The notes under the pieces were generated by a model. That model worked only from the letters and a program-made list of their open reading frames with translations, searched no databases and was not told the origin of the DNA. A stretch of DNA of 27,377 nt from Acanthaster planci (Eukaryota > Echinodermata > Asteroidea > Valvatida > Acanthasteridae). The position numbers and the translations under genes are program-made. Below, in pieces: positions 18,140-26,934 of the stretch. Within the stretch, counting starts at the first letter, position 1, and every line of letters starts with the position of its first letter. Where the stretch lies: the NCBI RefSeq assembly GCF_001949145.1, contig NW_019091558.1, forward strand, positions 164,540-191,916, in the 5' to 3' direction.

Positions 18140-19800
18140 ACAAATTTAGTAATAAATCACTTGATGACATCATTACGACGTAATTATTTGAATGTTATAT
18201 TTGTTTAAAGGTTTGTGCTTGGTGTAATTTTGAGGACCACTGAATATCACTAAATTAACAAAGGTAAACGTGTGCAAAGTCAGTGGGCTGAAATATAAAT
18301 TAAAAATCAATAATAAATTCATTGATGATGCCATCATGATGTCATTGTTCCATGCACATGTTTGCACTAAGGTCCTTCACTGATGTAGGTTTGATGAAGA
18401 TCCAAAGTTGCAAAAGGACCAAAGTTGATGGGGGAAAGAAAGTACAGTAAACAAATGGGCTTTTGGTCAGAAGAGGAAGAATTGGTCCAATCAGCTTTGT
18501 ACACATTTTCAAACCCACTGACTAGAAATGATGCAATAGGAATGTGCGATCACGCTAACATCGACTGATCGCACAGGTCAGCGGATCGCACACAGATGTA
18601 TTGCATAAAGCATAAACTGTGTGTGTACAAAGTCAGTGGGTTTGAAAATGTGTACAAAGCTGATTGGACAAATTAATATTCAAAAATTAATTATAAATTG
18701 TTTCATGATGTCAAAGTGACGTCGTGCTTCTTGGTTCATTTACGCTGCATGGTCTTTGCTTGGATCAAGTTTCATTTTGCAGAGTGTAAAGTCCATGCCA
18801 TTCTGGCAGTTGAAAATGTATACACACCTATGGGTAAAAAGAAATATTAAAAATTCAATAAAAAATCAGATGATGGCATCATCACGATGTCATTGCTTAT
18901 AGACACGTTTTTGTCATCAGGTCTTTGCTTGAGGCGACTTCAATGAAGATTGAACCTTGCAAGGGGACTAAAATGGTCCCAAGAAAAACTGTGTACAAAA
19001 GAAACAGGATTTTCACAATTACAAGAAGAAGGAAAAGAAGAAACGAGATGGACGATGTGCCAGGTTTGAAGAAAACCAGCCCAAAGCAAGGACCAAAAGT
19101 GCTCTGTAGAACGACCCTGTGTTATGTCTATGGGGAAAAAGTGAAAAACAAAAGAAAAAATATATATATAAAAAAAAAATTGGTAACAAAAACAAAAGCT
19201 GTTTTGGGCGGTGACCGAAACAACTGAAAAAAAAAAAAAGAAGACAGATGGGCGCCGTGTTTGTCAGTGGACAATCACTGAGTTGTTTCGAGAAACTCTT
19301 TTGGTTTAATAAAAACTGAACTTGGAATGGGCGGGAATCGAATAGCTGTCGTTAGGTCACGGTTGATTTTTGTAGATCTGTGAAGATTAAGCATAATTAT
19401 GCACTAATTTTATGTCTGATGATATCATCATGACGCCATTCCTTTATTACATTGTTGGTGTCAGACGCTTTGCTTTGTCAAACTTGAAGATGCAAGATTA
19501 CCAAGTTTCAAAAAAGCTTTAAAAAATGTGTCCAAAACATATGAGGAAAACTGAAATACAAATAATTCTTTAATAAATTGGTTGATGACGTCATTCAGTA
19601 CATTTTTGGTGTCCAAGCTTTGCTTTGATCAACTTTGATGGAGATGCAAGATTGCCAAGTACCAAAACGGCCTTCAAAAACATGTACAAAACATATGGTG
19701 AAAAATTACATATTAAAATTCCATAATAAATCGGGAGATAAGATCATGATGACGTCATTATTCGGCATACATCTTCAAGTGGCAGTCTAGCAATGTGCCG
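18140..19800 (+). repeat. Degenerate array of ~160-165 bp units with TGACGTCA-like centres
   Basis: Each unit has an A/T-rich lead (AAAAATTCAATAATAAAT-like), a palindromic centre (GATGACATCATTACGACG, GATGATGCCATCATGATGTC, GATGATATCATCATGACG, GATGACGTCATT, ATGATGACGTCATT) and a tail with GGTCTTTGCTT...TGATGAAGAT...TTGCAAG...CCAAA. Centres fall near 18163, 18325, 18705, 18870, 19418, 19583 and 19745. Neighbouring spacings of 160-165 bp recur, with two larger gaps (about 380 and 550 bp), the first explained in part by the 195-bp foldback at 18480. No real ORF is present; the Lys/Arg-rich frame at 18925-19227 follows the A-rich repeats. Confidence 0.7.
18480..18674. mobile_element. 195-bp foldback (MITE-like) element
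   Basis: The left arm 18480-18523 and right arm 18631-18674 are inverted copies 44 bp long with one mismatch (AATTGGTCC versus AATTTGTCC at the tips). Inner segments also pair (ATGCAATA and TGTGCGATC on the left; TATTGCAT and GATCGCACA on the right), so nearly the whole 195 bp can fold into one hairpin. No coding capacity. The arms are far better preserved than the surrounding repeat array, which suggests a later insertion or homogenisation. No clear target-site duplication; AATT/TTAA-like bases lie at the tips. Confidence 0.8.
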
Positions 19801-20290
19801 GGTTTGAAGGGAATCAGCAAAGGTAAAATGTCATTATCATTACAAGGTCAATTTTTGTCAATATAACTTCCCTTTGACAATTTTATACACAGTGTTGAAT
19901 TTCATCAAGTGAGAGCCCACTACACTCTTTTGATAATACACATCATACAAATTTGACTGACAGAGATGGCAGAAGCTTTAGAAGGTTAGAGGATTTGGGA
20001 CTGTTAGGGGTATCGGTATACACAAACAAAGAAACATCAATTTCAAAGATGGGAAGAAAAATACGCAAACATCAATTTTACACTATTCTTCCTAAAGTAC
20101 ATTTCCTTAGTCCAAATTGAAAGTAATTAAACAAAATTATTACTTTTAAAACTGTATCTGCAAGTGCACAGCAGCCCACACTCTGAACATGTATGTTAAG
20201 AATTACACTTAAAATACTGAACATTAAAACTTGTCCAGAGGTTGAAGGAAATATCAGGGTTACAGAATCGGTTTTATTTATAAATTATTA
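19801..20290. other. Gene-free stretch
   Basis: AT-rich sequence with no supported exon or repeat, between the 160-bp array and repeat segment A copy 2. Confidence 0.45.
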
Positions 20291-20420
20291 AGGGAAAAAC
20301 TGCATTTGTGCTTGCAGGCATTTTACTATTGTGTATTATGTAAAACTGGCAAAGTTATGCATTTGCCCTGAAGAAATAAGAAGACATGGGAACACACTCA
20401 AAATTTCAGGATCTTGTGAT
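20291..20420 (+). repeat. Dispersed repeat segment A, copy 2
   Basis: Matches 1464-1600 in the same orientation (GGCATTTT, TATGTAAAAC, ACATGGG, CAGGATCTT in order). It is followed 530 bp later by segment B copy 2. Confidence 0.4.
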
Positions 20421-20952
20421 GTTGAAACTGTGTGTAATGCTTCTGAGACCTGTGATCACAGTTTCTGCAGTGATCTTGAACAAATATGCAGGGGACATGT
20501 ACATGTACACACACATGTATATCTCATGTACTGTTGTTTGCAGTTGTTTCAAGTAATATTGGTATTTGATGAAGTCCTTCTGTAGAAAACTCTTGGTATA
20601 CTTGGGACACCACTTCCTTCATGTATGTGTTGGTGGACATTCTTCTGTGTCATCTAAAAGGGGAAAATATTTGTGCTAAAAGGTGTCAGAATTTCAAGCA
20701 CTTTTGATGTCACTTGGCTACATATGAGTAGGAATGTTACAATGGGGATCGGACGCATGGATGTTGATCACAGTGAGCGATTTACATTAGTGCATGCATG
20801 GGTCCCGTCCCCTCTTTGCTTCATGACTGAATTAATTAGAACTGGGCATCTCTTGTGTGTCAATACGAACAGCAGGCCTTGTCACCGCTAATTACCTTGT
20901 TTTTTTCCTTGCTTGGTTTCCAACAGCTTCCTTCATCTTGTGTAGCCATGCT
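20421..20952. other. Gene-free stretch between repeat segments A and B
   Basis: Contains an alternating ACATGTACATGTACAC run near 20496 and no supported coding sequence. Confidence 0.4.
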
Positions 20953-21110
20953 TTTGATATACATGTATATAAGTAACCGCAGTTACGTTGAATTTCATCC
21001 CTTGAAACTGTGATCATGGAGAACAGATTTATCTCCTTTCACTTCAGCAGCAGCATGAAGGATACCTACAACACACAAAGCAAATAAAGAAATTGAAATA
21101 TTCTGGATGA
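20953..21110 (+). repeat. Dispersed repeat segment B, copy 2
   Basis: Matches 1222-1375: ACATGTA, GTTGAATT, CATGGAGAAC, the CACTTCAGCAGCAGCATGAA block and GAAATTGAAATATTC. On the minus strand a TGTTGTAG acceptor-like site precedes the conserved block, as in copy 1. Confidence 0.5.
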
Positions 21111-21123
21111 TCAGTTTACATCA

Positions 21124-21457
21124 TGTGATATATTTGTAAGGTGGAACCGCACTGGCTTTCATACATGTACACTGCTCGTGAATAATTTAGTATTGAGAGA
21201 TTTGCATAAAGTCTATATATGTCAAGGGTCACTGCATGACCTTATTCCTGGTGTACGTGAAAAGGATGTTTTCTCAGTATGGCAGCCCCTGTGCACATGT
21301 GCTTGGGAGATACTGCTTGTTAGTAAAATTTCTGCCAAATTTTTGACCCATCGCACGACTGATGCGATGGTATGCACATATGCACATTGACTTTGTCAAC
21401 TCATGTAGCATACACTTTATACTGCCTTACATGTTTTGTGTGACTGTCAGTGAATCA
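21124..21457 (+). repeat. Gypsy 2 5' LTR (end uncertain)
   Basis: The first 97 bp match the 3' copy. A TG...CA ending at AATCA 21457 followed by TGGTAGTCAC would place a primer-binding site there, but the match to a specific tRNA is not established. Minimum supported extent is 21124-21220. Confidence 0.5.
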
Positions 21458-21483
21458 TGGTAGTCACAAACGCCCTTATTGGT

Positions 21484-21616
21484 TGAATCGATCCGTACGA
21501 CCGTTCAGTGGAAGACTGGCGCACACATGTGGAGCATTTAGACCAGTACTTTACCCCCAATAACATACAGGACAAAAAAGGTTCCTGCCTTCCTCAGTCT
21601 AATTGGCCCCCAAACT
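21484..21616 (+). pseudogene. Gypsy 2 gag N-terminal fragment
   Basis: The frame reads IDPYDRSVEDWRTHVEHLDQ, then YFTPNNIQDKKG, the typical first block of Gypsy Gag. After a frame change near 21580 it continues PAFLSLIGPQT, the next expected block (A.LL..IG). It then stops abruptly at about 21616, where RT sequence begins. The ATG at 21508 is inside the block and unlikely to be the start. Confidence 0.7.
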
Positions 21617-21764
21617 GCACACGCTCAATCAGTTGCTTGAGAAGAATCGGAAATGGGCACAGTCTGCAGATTACCAGAAGGCATTTGAAATGGCCAAGTC
21701 GCTGATCACATCTGATGAAGTGTAGACGCACTACAATCCTGACTGTCCAATTAAACTCAATCCG
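21615..21764 (+). pseudogene. Gypsy 2 RT C-terminus / RNase H start, fragment
   Basis: Starting directly at the gag breakpoint, the frame gives LNQLLEKNRKWAQSADYQ, then AFEMAKSLITSDEV, a TAG stop (21723-21725) and THYNPDCPIKL. This is the tether region that leads into RNase H in Gypsy Pol (L..LL.K...W...Q.AF...K..L.....L.HYD). The next expected block (DAS.YGLGA) is not here but at 23807, so an insertion splits RNase H at about 21765. Confidence 0.75.
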
Positions 21765-21768
21765 TCTT

Positions 21769-21855
21769 CTAAGCAAACTTCGTCAAAAGCCCATCGAGTT
21801 TCAAAATCTCATTGGTAATCTCATTGGACTGTGTAGGTTTGGCGTTTACTTCCCC
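21769..21855 (-). CDS. Candidate terminal exon of unknown gene
   Basis: On the minus strand a strong acceptor (GGCCTTTTTATTGCAG) is followed by a 28-codon open frame, GEVNAKPTQSNEITNEILKL then DGLLTKFA, ending in TAG at 21769-21771. The composition is soluble and helix-like, unlike the low-complexity frame upstream, which only reflects the minisatellite. It lies at the left edge of the DNA inserted in RNase H and may be a captured gene fragment. No family assigned; could be chance. Confidence 0.25.
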   Translation of the reverse strand, partial: GEVNAKPTQSNEITNEILKLDGLLTKFA

Positions 21856-21858
21856 CTG

Positions 21859-22236
21859 CAATAAAAAGGCCAATTTGAACAATAAAAAGAGCAATTGATA
21901 CAATGTAAAGAGCAATAAAAAGAACGATTTGAGCAATAAACAGAGCAATTTGAACAATAAAAACAGCAACTTATACATTAAAAGGACCAATTTATACAAT
22001 AAAAAGACCAACTGAAAAATACAAAGTTCATTTTGAACAATAAAAATAAAACATCCGTTTGAGCAATGAAAAGAGTATATTTTAACAATGAAAAGATCAA
22101 TTTACACCATACAAAAATTAATTTGAACGATAAAAAGAACAATTTGAACAATGAAAAGAGTAAAAAAGTAATAAAACGAGTAAAAGAGCAATACAAAGAG
22201 CAGTTTGAGCAATAAAAAGACCAATGTGAACAATAA
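21859..22236. repeat. 24-bp-type minisatellite
   Basis: Roughly fifteen degenerate copies of CAATTTGAACAATAAAAAGA plus GCAA. Variants include CAATTTATACAATAAAAAGA and GAACAATGAAAAGAGT. On the minus strand each unit reads as a pyrimidine-rich TTGCTCTTTTTATTG element, and the array ends exactly at the candidate acceptor TTTTTATTGCAG. Apparent hydrophobic open frames on the minus strand come from this repeat. Confidence 0.8.
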
Positions 22237-23806
22237 ACAATGAAATATGCAAATCAGAAGCAGTAAATACATGTATATTTAAGATATAGTCGATTTCATT
22301 TGTTTCATGGAAAACGATGGAAAACTTGATACAGGCATGAACGTCAACAAAGCCTTGAATAGAGTTTTGCCTAAACATGCTGAAAAATTTGCCGGACTGT
22401 TTCATGATGAAGAGGAGCATGCCTAAAAGATAACAGTCTGTAGAGACAAATGGCTCCAACAAGAATGAGTACATGTAATGCCTCTGATTTCAAAGTAAAC
22501 AAACTTTCGGTAATCACCCTTGTAGTAATTCTTAAAATTACTAAGATAATTACTGTAAAAAAATCAATGATGAACAATGGGAAACAAAACGGTACCAGTA
22601 CCAACCTATCAAAAACCAATATGTGAAGTCCACTGAATTTTTTGTGTGTTATACTTATCGGTATGGCTATCGAATATAATTCTCAGTTCGGATACTGGCC
22701 AGAACTTCTGCACAATATTCCAAATCACGACGAATAAATCTAACCCTTTGCTACGTGCTAAAAATCCCCAACTGACGTCATGCCACCCCCAAGAATTCGT
22801 AGTTTTATAAAATGCTGTATTTTACATTTAGGTTCCACAAAAAAGAACAACAGTAACGCTCCACTGTGACTGAATTTGTAAAACGTCTACATGTACAGGG
22901 TATCAAACCGCCATAAAACATCCGTTCAAAGAATTTTTAAAATTCTGCCATAGCCCAAACCATATACCTGTACAGGGTAACCGATGTAAAACACTCTAGT
23001 TCAAAGGAGTAAAAATTCAGCTAGGGACAACAAAGTCTTCTTCCCGTATCAATCAAATCTTGGTAGCCATAGTAAGCTAAACGCAAGCTCGTTAGCCCGT
23101 GGGCGCCCTCTCTCCTTTAGTGTCCAAAGGTTAAGTCGGACCAACGCTCACTTCCAACATACACAATGTAATCATTAACACAATAGTCTGCCCATACAGT
23201 TCACCCACTATGTACAGTCCATTGTCTAGGGATTACCCCTCTCATTACCCAGCAGGAGCTGTCTATTGTGTAAGTATTATCGCTCCCTACTCCTTAATTA
23301 CCTTAGGATCTCCTGGTGGACCAGTCAGTGTGCCATCGCACATGACATGACTCATCCTATTTCATTATGTTGTGCCATAATTTCATAAGCAAGGTCAAAT
23401 TGTGCCAAACATGAACTTTTCATCTATTCTAGTTTATTTCAAAGGGAATCCACCATGCCCGATTTGAAAAGCATGTCCATACAAGCACAAGTACATAAAT
23501 CCTACAATAGCATTTTATACATTTTATTTGCACGGCTCGTACCGTCTTGTATTGTTGGCATAAAGTTGAAAATATAATACCTAGGCCTATACAGCAAAAT
23601 AAAAGAATTCAAAAGAACAATTTAATTAATCATAAGTACATTCCTCACTTATTGAAAACCCCTACTAGACATGGTACGGGCCGGCTCCTCAAATTATGCA
23701 AATCAGGCAGTCAATCAGCAAAATCCAGCATTCTGATTGGTCGAGAGACTCAGGAAAACCTAGAAAAAGGGCATGGTTTTCTCTATACAGACATGGTGCA
23801 CTACTC
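22237..23806. other. Gene-free remainder of the 2.0-kb insertion
   Basis: AT-rich, no exon, transposon protein or clear repeat recognised. A TTAATTAA run lies near 23620. The frame at 23547-23846 is a shadow. Confidence 0.4.
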
Positions 23807-24390
23807 GCCTCATCATATGGATTGGGAGCAGTCATGTCCCATGTAATGCCCTACAACACAGAGAGACCAGTCGCCGAAGCTTCCCACACACTTTCCTCCG
23901 CAGTGCGAAATTACTCACAAATTGACAAGGAAGCCCTAGTGCTCATATGGAGGGTCAAGAAGTTCAATGACTATCTACAGGGAAGGAAACTTACCTCGCT
24001 GACTGATCATCAACCGCTCACTTCCATATTTCACCCCGCTAAAAGTCTTCCTATAACAACAGCATCACGTTTGGTGCGATATGCCATCTTCCTTGCAAGT
24101 CACGACTATGAGATTGAGTACAAGAGTACTACCAAATACTGCAATGCAGATGGACTCTCACGACTGCCAGTACCTGAAGTCAGGGTTGAGCACACTGACC
24201 GGGATGATCTTCTGCACATACCGCAGCTTGAGAAAATGCCAGTTACAAGTTCTCAAGTACACAAGGAGACATCACGCCCCCCAAAAGCTTGTGAATATAC
24301 TATGAAGGGGTGGCCACATTTGCATGATACAGAGCTCAATCCCTTCTATGCACACAGGAATGAACTTTCACTGCATGCTGGATGCCTCAT
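23807..24390 (+). pseudogene. Gypsy 2 RNase H and linker
   Basis: ASSYGLGAVMSHVM starts in the middle of RNase H block 1 (the preceding DA-type residues are lost at the insertion). It continues with RPVAEASHTLSSAVRNYSQ, the EALVLIW block, KFNDYLQGRKLTSLTDHQPL and NADGLSRLPVP, all standard Gypsy RNase H blocks, including E (in DKEAL) and D (in TDHQPL). The linker then runs to a stop around 24397. RNase H would degrade the RNA strand of the cDNA hybrid. Confidence 0.85.
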
Positions 24391-24608
24391 GTGGTAATCC
24401 CATCAAAGCTACGTGAGCAGGTTCTCAATGAGCTACATGAGGGCCACCTAGGGTTTGTGAAAATGAAAACCCTAGTATGTGGGTATGCATGGTGGCCTGG
24501 CATTGACAGTAACATAGAACAGCTTGCCATGGATTGTGCTGGTTGCCAACAAGTCTAACACAATCCGAAGTCAGCACCACTACACACATGGGAATGGCCA
24601 ACAACCCC
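24391..24608 (+). pseudogene. Gypsy 2 integrase zinc-binding (HHCC) domain
   Basis: In a different frame from RNase H: VVIPSKLREQVLNELHEGHL, then WWPGIDSNIEQLAMDCAGCQ. H-x3-H (HEGH) and C-x2-C (CAGC) form the HHCC zinc site. A TAA at 24556-24558 interrupts just after it. The following HTWEWPTTP block is the usual lead into the catalytic core, but the core itself resumes only at 25581. Confidence 0.8.
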
Positions 24609-25580
24609 ATGTGTAACCAAGTGGGATTAGATGGAGATATTTAAGTTATGCAACAGGGCTACAGAGAGGGAAGACCCAGTGAGCAACCAGATTTATAGAA
24701 GAGGATTTTATTAGAAAATAGATTTCCCCCCCCCAAAAAAATTACACAATTTGGGTGCATACAGCAGCAATTACATGTAAGTTATGCTACCGGTTTGTAC
24801 AGATCAATAAACGGCTGTCAATTTGTGGCAGTATCCAACACTGAGGGATTTTGAAGACTCAGTGGCAATCAAGACTGCAAAAAGGGAAGGAGGTTCAGGT
24901 GTATAATGGATGAAACACGCAGTCTTCCACAATCTGTGCCTGTCCTGATGCCAACAATCTAGCACCACAAAACCTACAATGACTGAACATCAAAAATATT
25001 TTGGAGCAGTATCCACGAGTGTGAATATGTGGCAATAGTGTGTGACGCAGGCAAAACCAGAGAAGTCAGAAAAGACATGTGTTCTCCTTGGAGTTTGGAG
25101 GTATTCTCCCTGAAAAATGTGCATTTTCGAGCCAAGAAGACTACTGTGTGGCCAATGCATAATAGTGGATCAGCGTCGATAAGATAAAAGTTCAACAATA
25201 CACAAAATTTGGTTGACAAAACACAGAAGGGTGTTTGCAAGACCCTCTATGAGTGCACATGTTGCCAATACATAATAGTGCGTCAGTGTTGCTAAAAATA
25301 AAATGCCGAACAACACACGCAATTTGTATGACAAGGAATGGCAGGGCATTCACAATGCTGTCTACGAGTACACATGTTGTTAATTTGCGTAGAGTTGCAT
25401 GGAATGTATTTACAGAAAACTACCGTTCGAGGGCGCACTGTATTTGATGGGCTGTGTTGTGGGAATCAAATTCTATCGAGATCAAAGTCTAGTGGAAAAG
25501 TGTGTAGAAGAAAGAATGAAAAATGTGTAATTGAGGGACCTGTTGACCATAAGAGAAATAGGTCGACTGGTCACACTTGA
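24609..25580. mobile_element. ~0.97-kb insertion inside Gypsy 2 integrase
   Basis: Integrase homology ends at WPTTP (24608) and resumes at QRIHIDYAG (25581). The inserted DNA begins TGTAACCAAG (24611) and ends near CACTTGACA (25582), which has the TG...CA form of a solo LTR. No target-site duplication could be confirmed, so the class is inference. It contains a tandem duplication of about 115 bp (25146-25376). Confidence 0.5.
25146..25376 (+). repeat. ~115-bp tandem duplication
   Basis: The segment starting GTGGCCAATGCATAATAGTG and ending ...GAGTGCACAT is followed at once by a diverged copy starting GTTGCCAATACATAATAGTG and ending ...GAGTACACAT. A third partial start (GTTGTTAAT) follows. Confidence 0.65.
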
Positions 25581-26141
25581 CAGCGAATTCACATTGATTA
25601 CGCTGGGCTTTTCCTTGGTCAAATGTTTCTGGTGGTAGTGGATGCGCATTCCAAGTGGCCTGAAGTTGTGGACACCAAATCTTCAGATTCTGCCCGAACA
25701 ATTGAAATCCTGCATGGTATTTTCGTACGGAATGGAGTGTCAAAGCAACATGTGAGCTATAATGGCACACAGTCCACATCGCAGGAGTTCCAGACATTTC
25801 TAAAGCGCAACGGGGTAAAACACATCACGACTGCCCCATATCACCCATCCACGAACGGCCTCACAGAAGGCTTTGTTCAAACCATCAAACAAGCATTGAA
25901 ATTGATGGAGGGGGAGAAAGGATCTACATCAGCCAAGTTGGCTAACTTTACGTTTGCATACCAAAATTCCCCACACAGCACAACAGGAGAGTCCCCAGCA
26001 ATGCTGTTAATTGGGAGAAGCCTGCGTTCACAGTTGGATATCCTGAAAGCCGATATTTGCTGCCATGTCAATGACAAGCAGATAGACCAGGCATCACTTG
26101 AGTTTCACATTGGCCAGACTGTTTCTGTTCGTGACTATTGA
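25581..26141 (+). pseudogene. Gypsy 2 integrase catalytic core
   Basis: HIDYAG carries the first catalytic Asp (25596-25598). The second DDE position, normally in a SDNGTQF block, is Tyr here (TAT at 25758-25760, HVSYNGTQ). The third, Glu, is kept in TNGLTEGFVQTIK (25866-25868). Later blocks (FAYQNSPHSTTGESPAMLL and LRSQLDILK) are standard. The frame ends with TGA at 26139-26141, inside the protein. Loss of one catalytic Asp means no strand-transfer activity. Real homology starts upstream of the first Met (25623), at 25581. Confidence 0.85.
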
Positions 26142-26500
26142 GGCAAGCAGAAATGGATAACCAGTGTTGCACATGCTCGCACTGGACGTTTGTCCTATGA
26201 AGTTGTATTGGCCCAAACATGATCTGGCACCAACATGTTGATCAACTCCTCGACTGCAACACAGGGAGACCCCCAGATCTGATCATGCGTGAAACGCACG
26301 ATATCATACAAGAGATTGTGACACCAGTAATGGACAGTCCCACACCACCACCCGCAGAGCAAGAACTCACCTCACCTAGCGAAACAACCTTGCCTCGCAA
26401 AACACCATCAACCTCAGACACTTCGCCAGGTGGGCCACATATTGTTGAAGGCCGCTACCCCTCACGCAAATGCAAACCTCCAGATAAACTGAATCTATAG
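26142..26500 (+). pseudogene. Gypsy 2 integrase C-terminal tail
   Basis: After the TGA the same frame continues GKQKWITSVAHARTGRLSYE, a DNA-binding beta-barrel-like region (W..G.V..R.G..SY.V). A frame change near 26218 moves to IWHQHVDQLLD, a Pro/Thr/Ser-rich stretch and a final basic RYPSRKCKPPDKLNL ending TAG at 26498-26500, the usual end of Gypsy Pol. No chromodomain is visible. Confidence 0.75.
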
Positions 26501-26825
26501 CTGACTGCCAAATAGATTTCGTTTAAACACCCACTATATTTCTCAACCATGGACAAAGTCATTACTTAAGTAGTAGTTAAAGTTAAACAGAGAAGAAAAA
26601 CAGTTTTCGTTCGTGGAAGTTCAAGTTAGAGTGTAATTTAAAAAAAAAAAAAAAAAATGCCATCACCAGCAAGGACATGGTTATGATCCAGCTTTTATTT
26701 CCTCTTGTACATGTTCTTTTGAACAGATTACAGGACTGTTATTTCAGGCTCCAATAATTCAAAGGATAGACCATGTACACATTTGCATCTGGACTCATGG
26801 AACATTTAAATAATTGTTATAATTT
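26501..26825. other. Gypsy 2 3' untranslated region
   Basis: Non-coding sequence between the end of pol and the polypurine tract, with an A17 run at 26641-26657. Confidence 0.5.
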
Positions 26826-26837
26826 GTGGGGAGGAGA
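26826..26837 (+). promoter_or_regulatory. Polypurine tract of Gypsy 2
   Basis: GTGGGGAGGAGA lies immediately before the TGTGATA start of the 3' LTR, the standard place for the plus-strand primer. Confidence 0.7.
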
Positions 26838-26934
26838 TGTGATATATTTGTAAGGTGGAACCGCACTTCCTTTAATACATGTACACTGCTCATGAATAAT
26901 TTAGTATTGAGTGATTTGCATACAGTCAATATAT
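26838..26934 (+). repeat. Gypsy 2 3' LTR, truncated or interrupted
   Basis: Ninety-seven bp match the 5' LTR start, with about seven differences. The match ends at ...CAATATAT, where TGTAACGG begins. Confidence 0.7.

Larger units (their letters stand above)
21765..23803. mobile_element. ~2.0-kb insertion inside Gypsy 2 RNase H
   Basis: RNase H homology ends at ...CPIKL near 21764 and resumes with ASSYGLGAVMSH at 23807. The 2.04 kb between them has no Gypsy homology. Its left part holds a candidate minus-strand terminal exon and a 24-bp minisatellite. The rest (22240-23800) is AT-rich with no recognised protein. No terminal repeats or target duplication identified, so the type of insertion is unknown. 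Confidence 0.6.
21124..26934 (+). mobile_element. Ty3/Gypsy retroelement 2, internally deleted and nested
   Basis: Related sequences at 21124-21220 and 26838-26934 (about 93% identical by eye, both starting TGTGATATATTTG) look like LTRs. A polypurine tract (GTGGGGAGGAGA) sits directly before the second. Between them, in order: gag start, a join to the RT C-terminal end, RNase H split by ~2.0 kb, integrase zinc-binding domain split from its core by ~0.96 kb, integrase core, and a C-terminal tail. Stops and frame changes make it dead. Most of gag, the protease and most of RT are missing. Confidence 0.8.

Noticed and set aside
18925-19227. Lys/Arg-rich 100-codon plus-strand frame
   Set aside because: It follows A-rich degenerate repeats in the 160-bp array and has no domain pattern.
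18140-19800. CRISPR-like array
   Set aside because: Units are about 160 bp, highly diverged, with no short identical repeats or unique spacers, and the DNA is animal.
21458-21475. Primer-binding site for a specific tRNA after the Gypsy 2 5' LTR
   Set aside because: TGGTAGTCAC fits the position, but I cannot match it confidently to a tRNA 3' end.
21769-22474. Hydrophobic Leu/Phe-rich minus-strand frames that look like membrane proteins
   Set aside because: They are translations of the 24-bp minisatellite; composition is set by the T-rich repeat.
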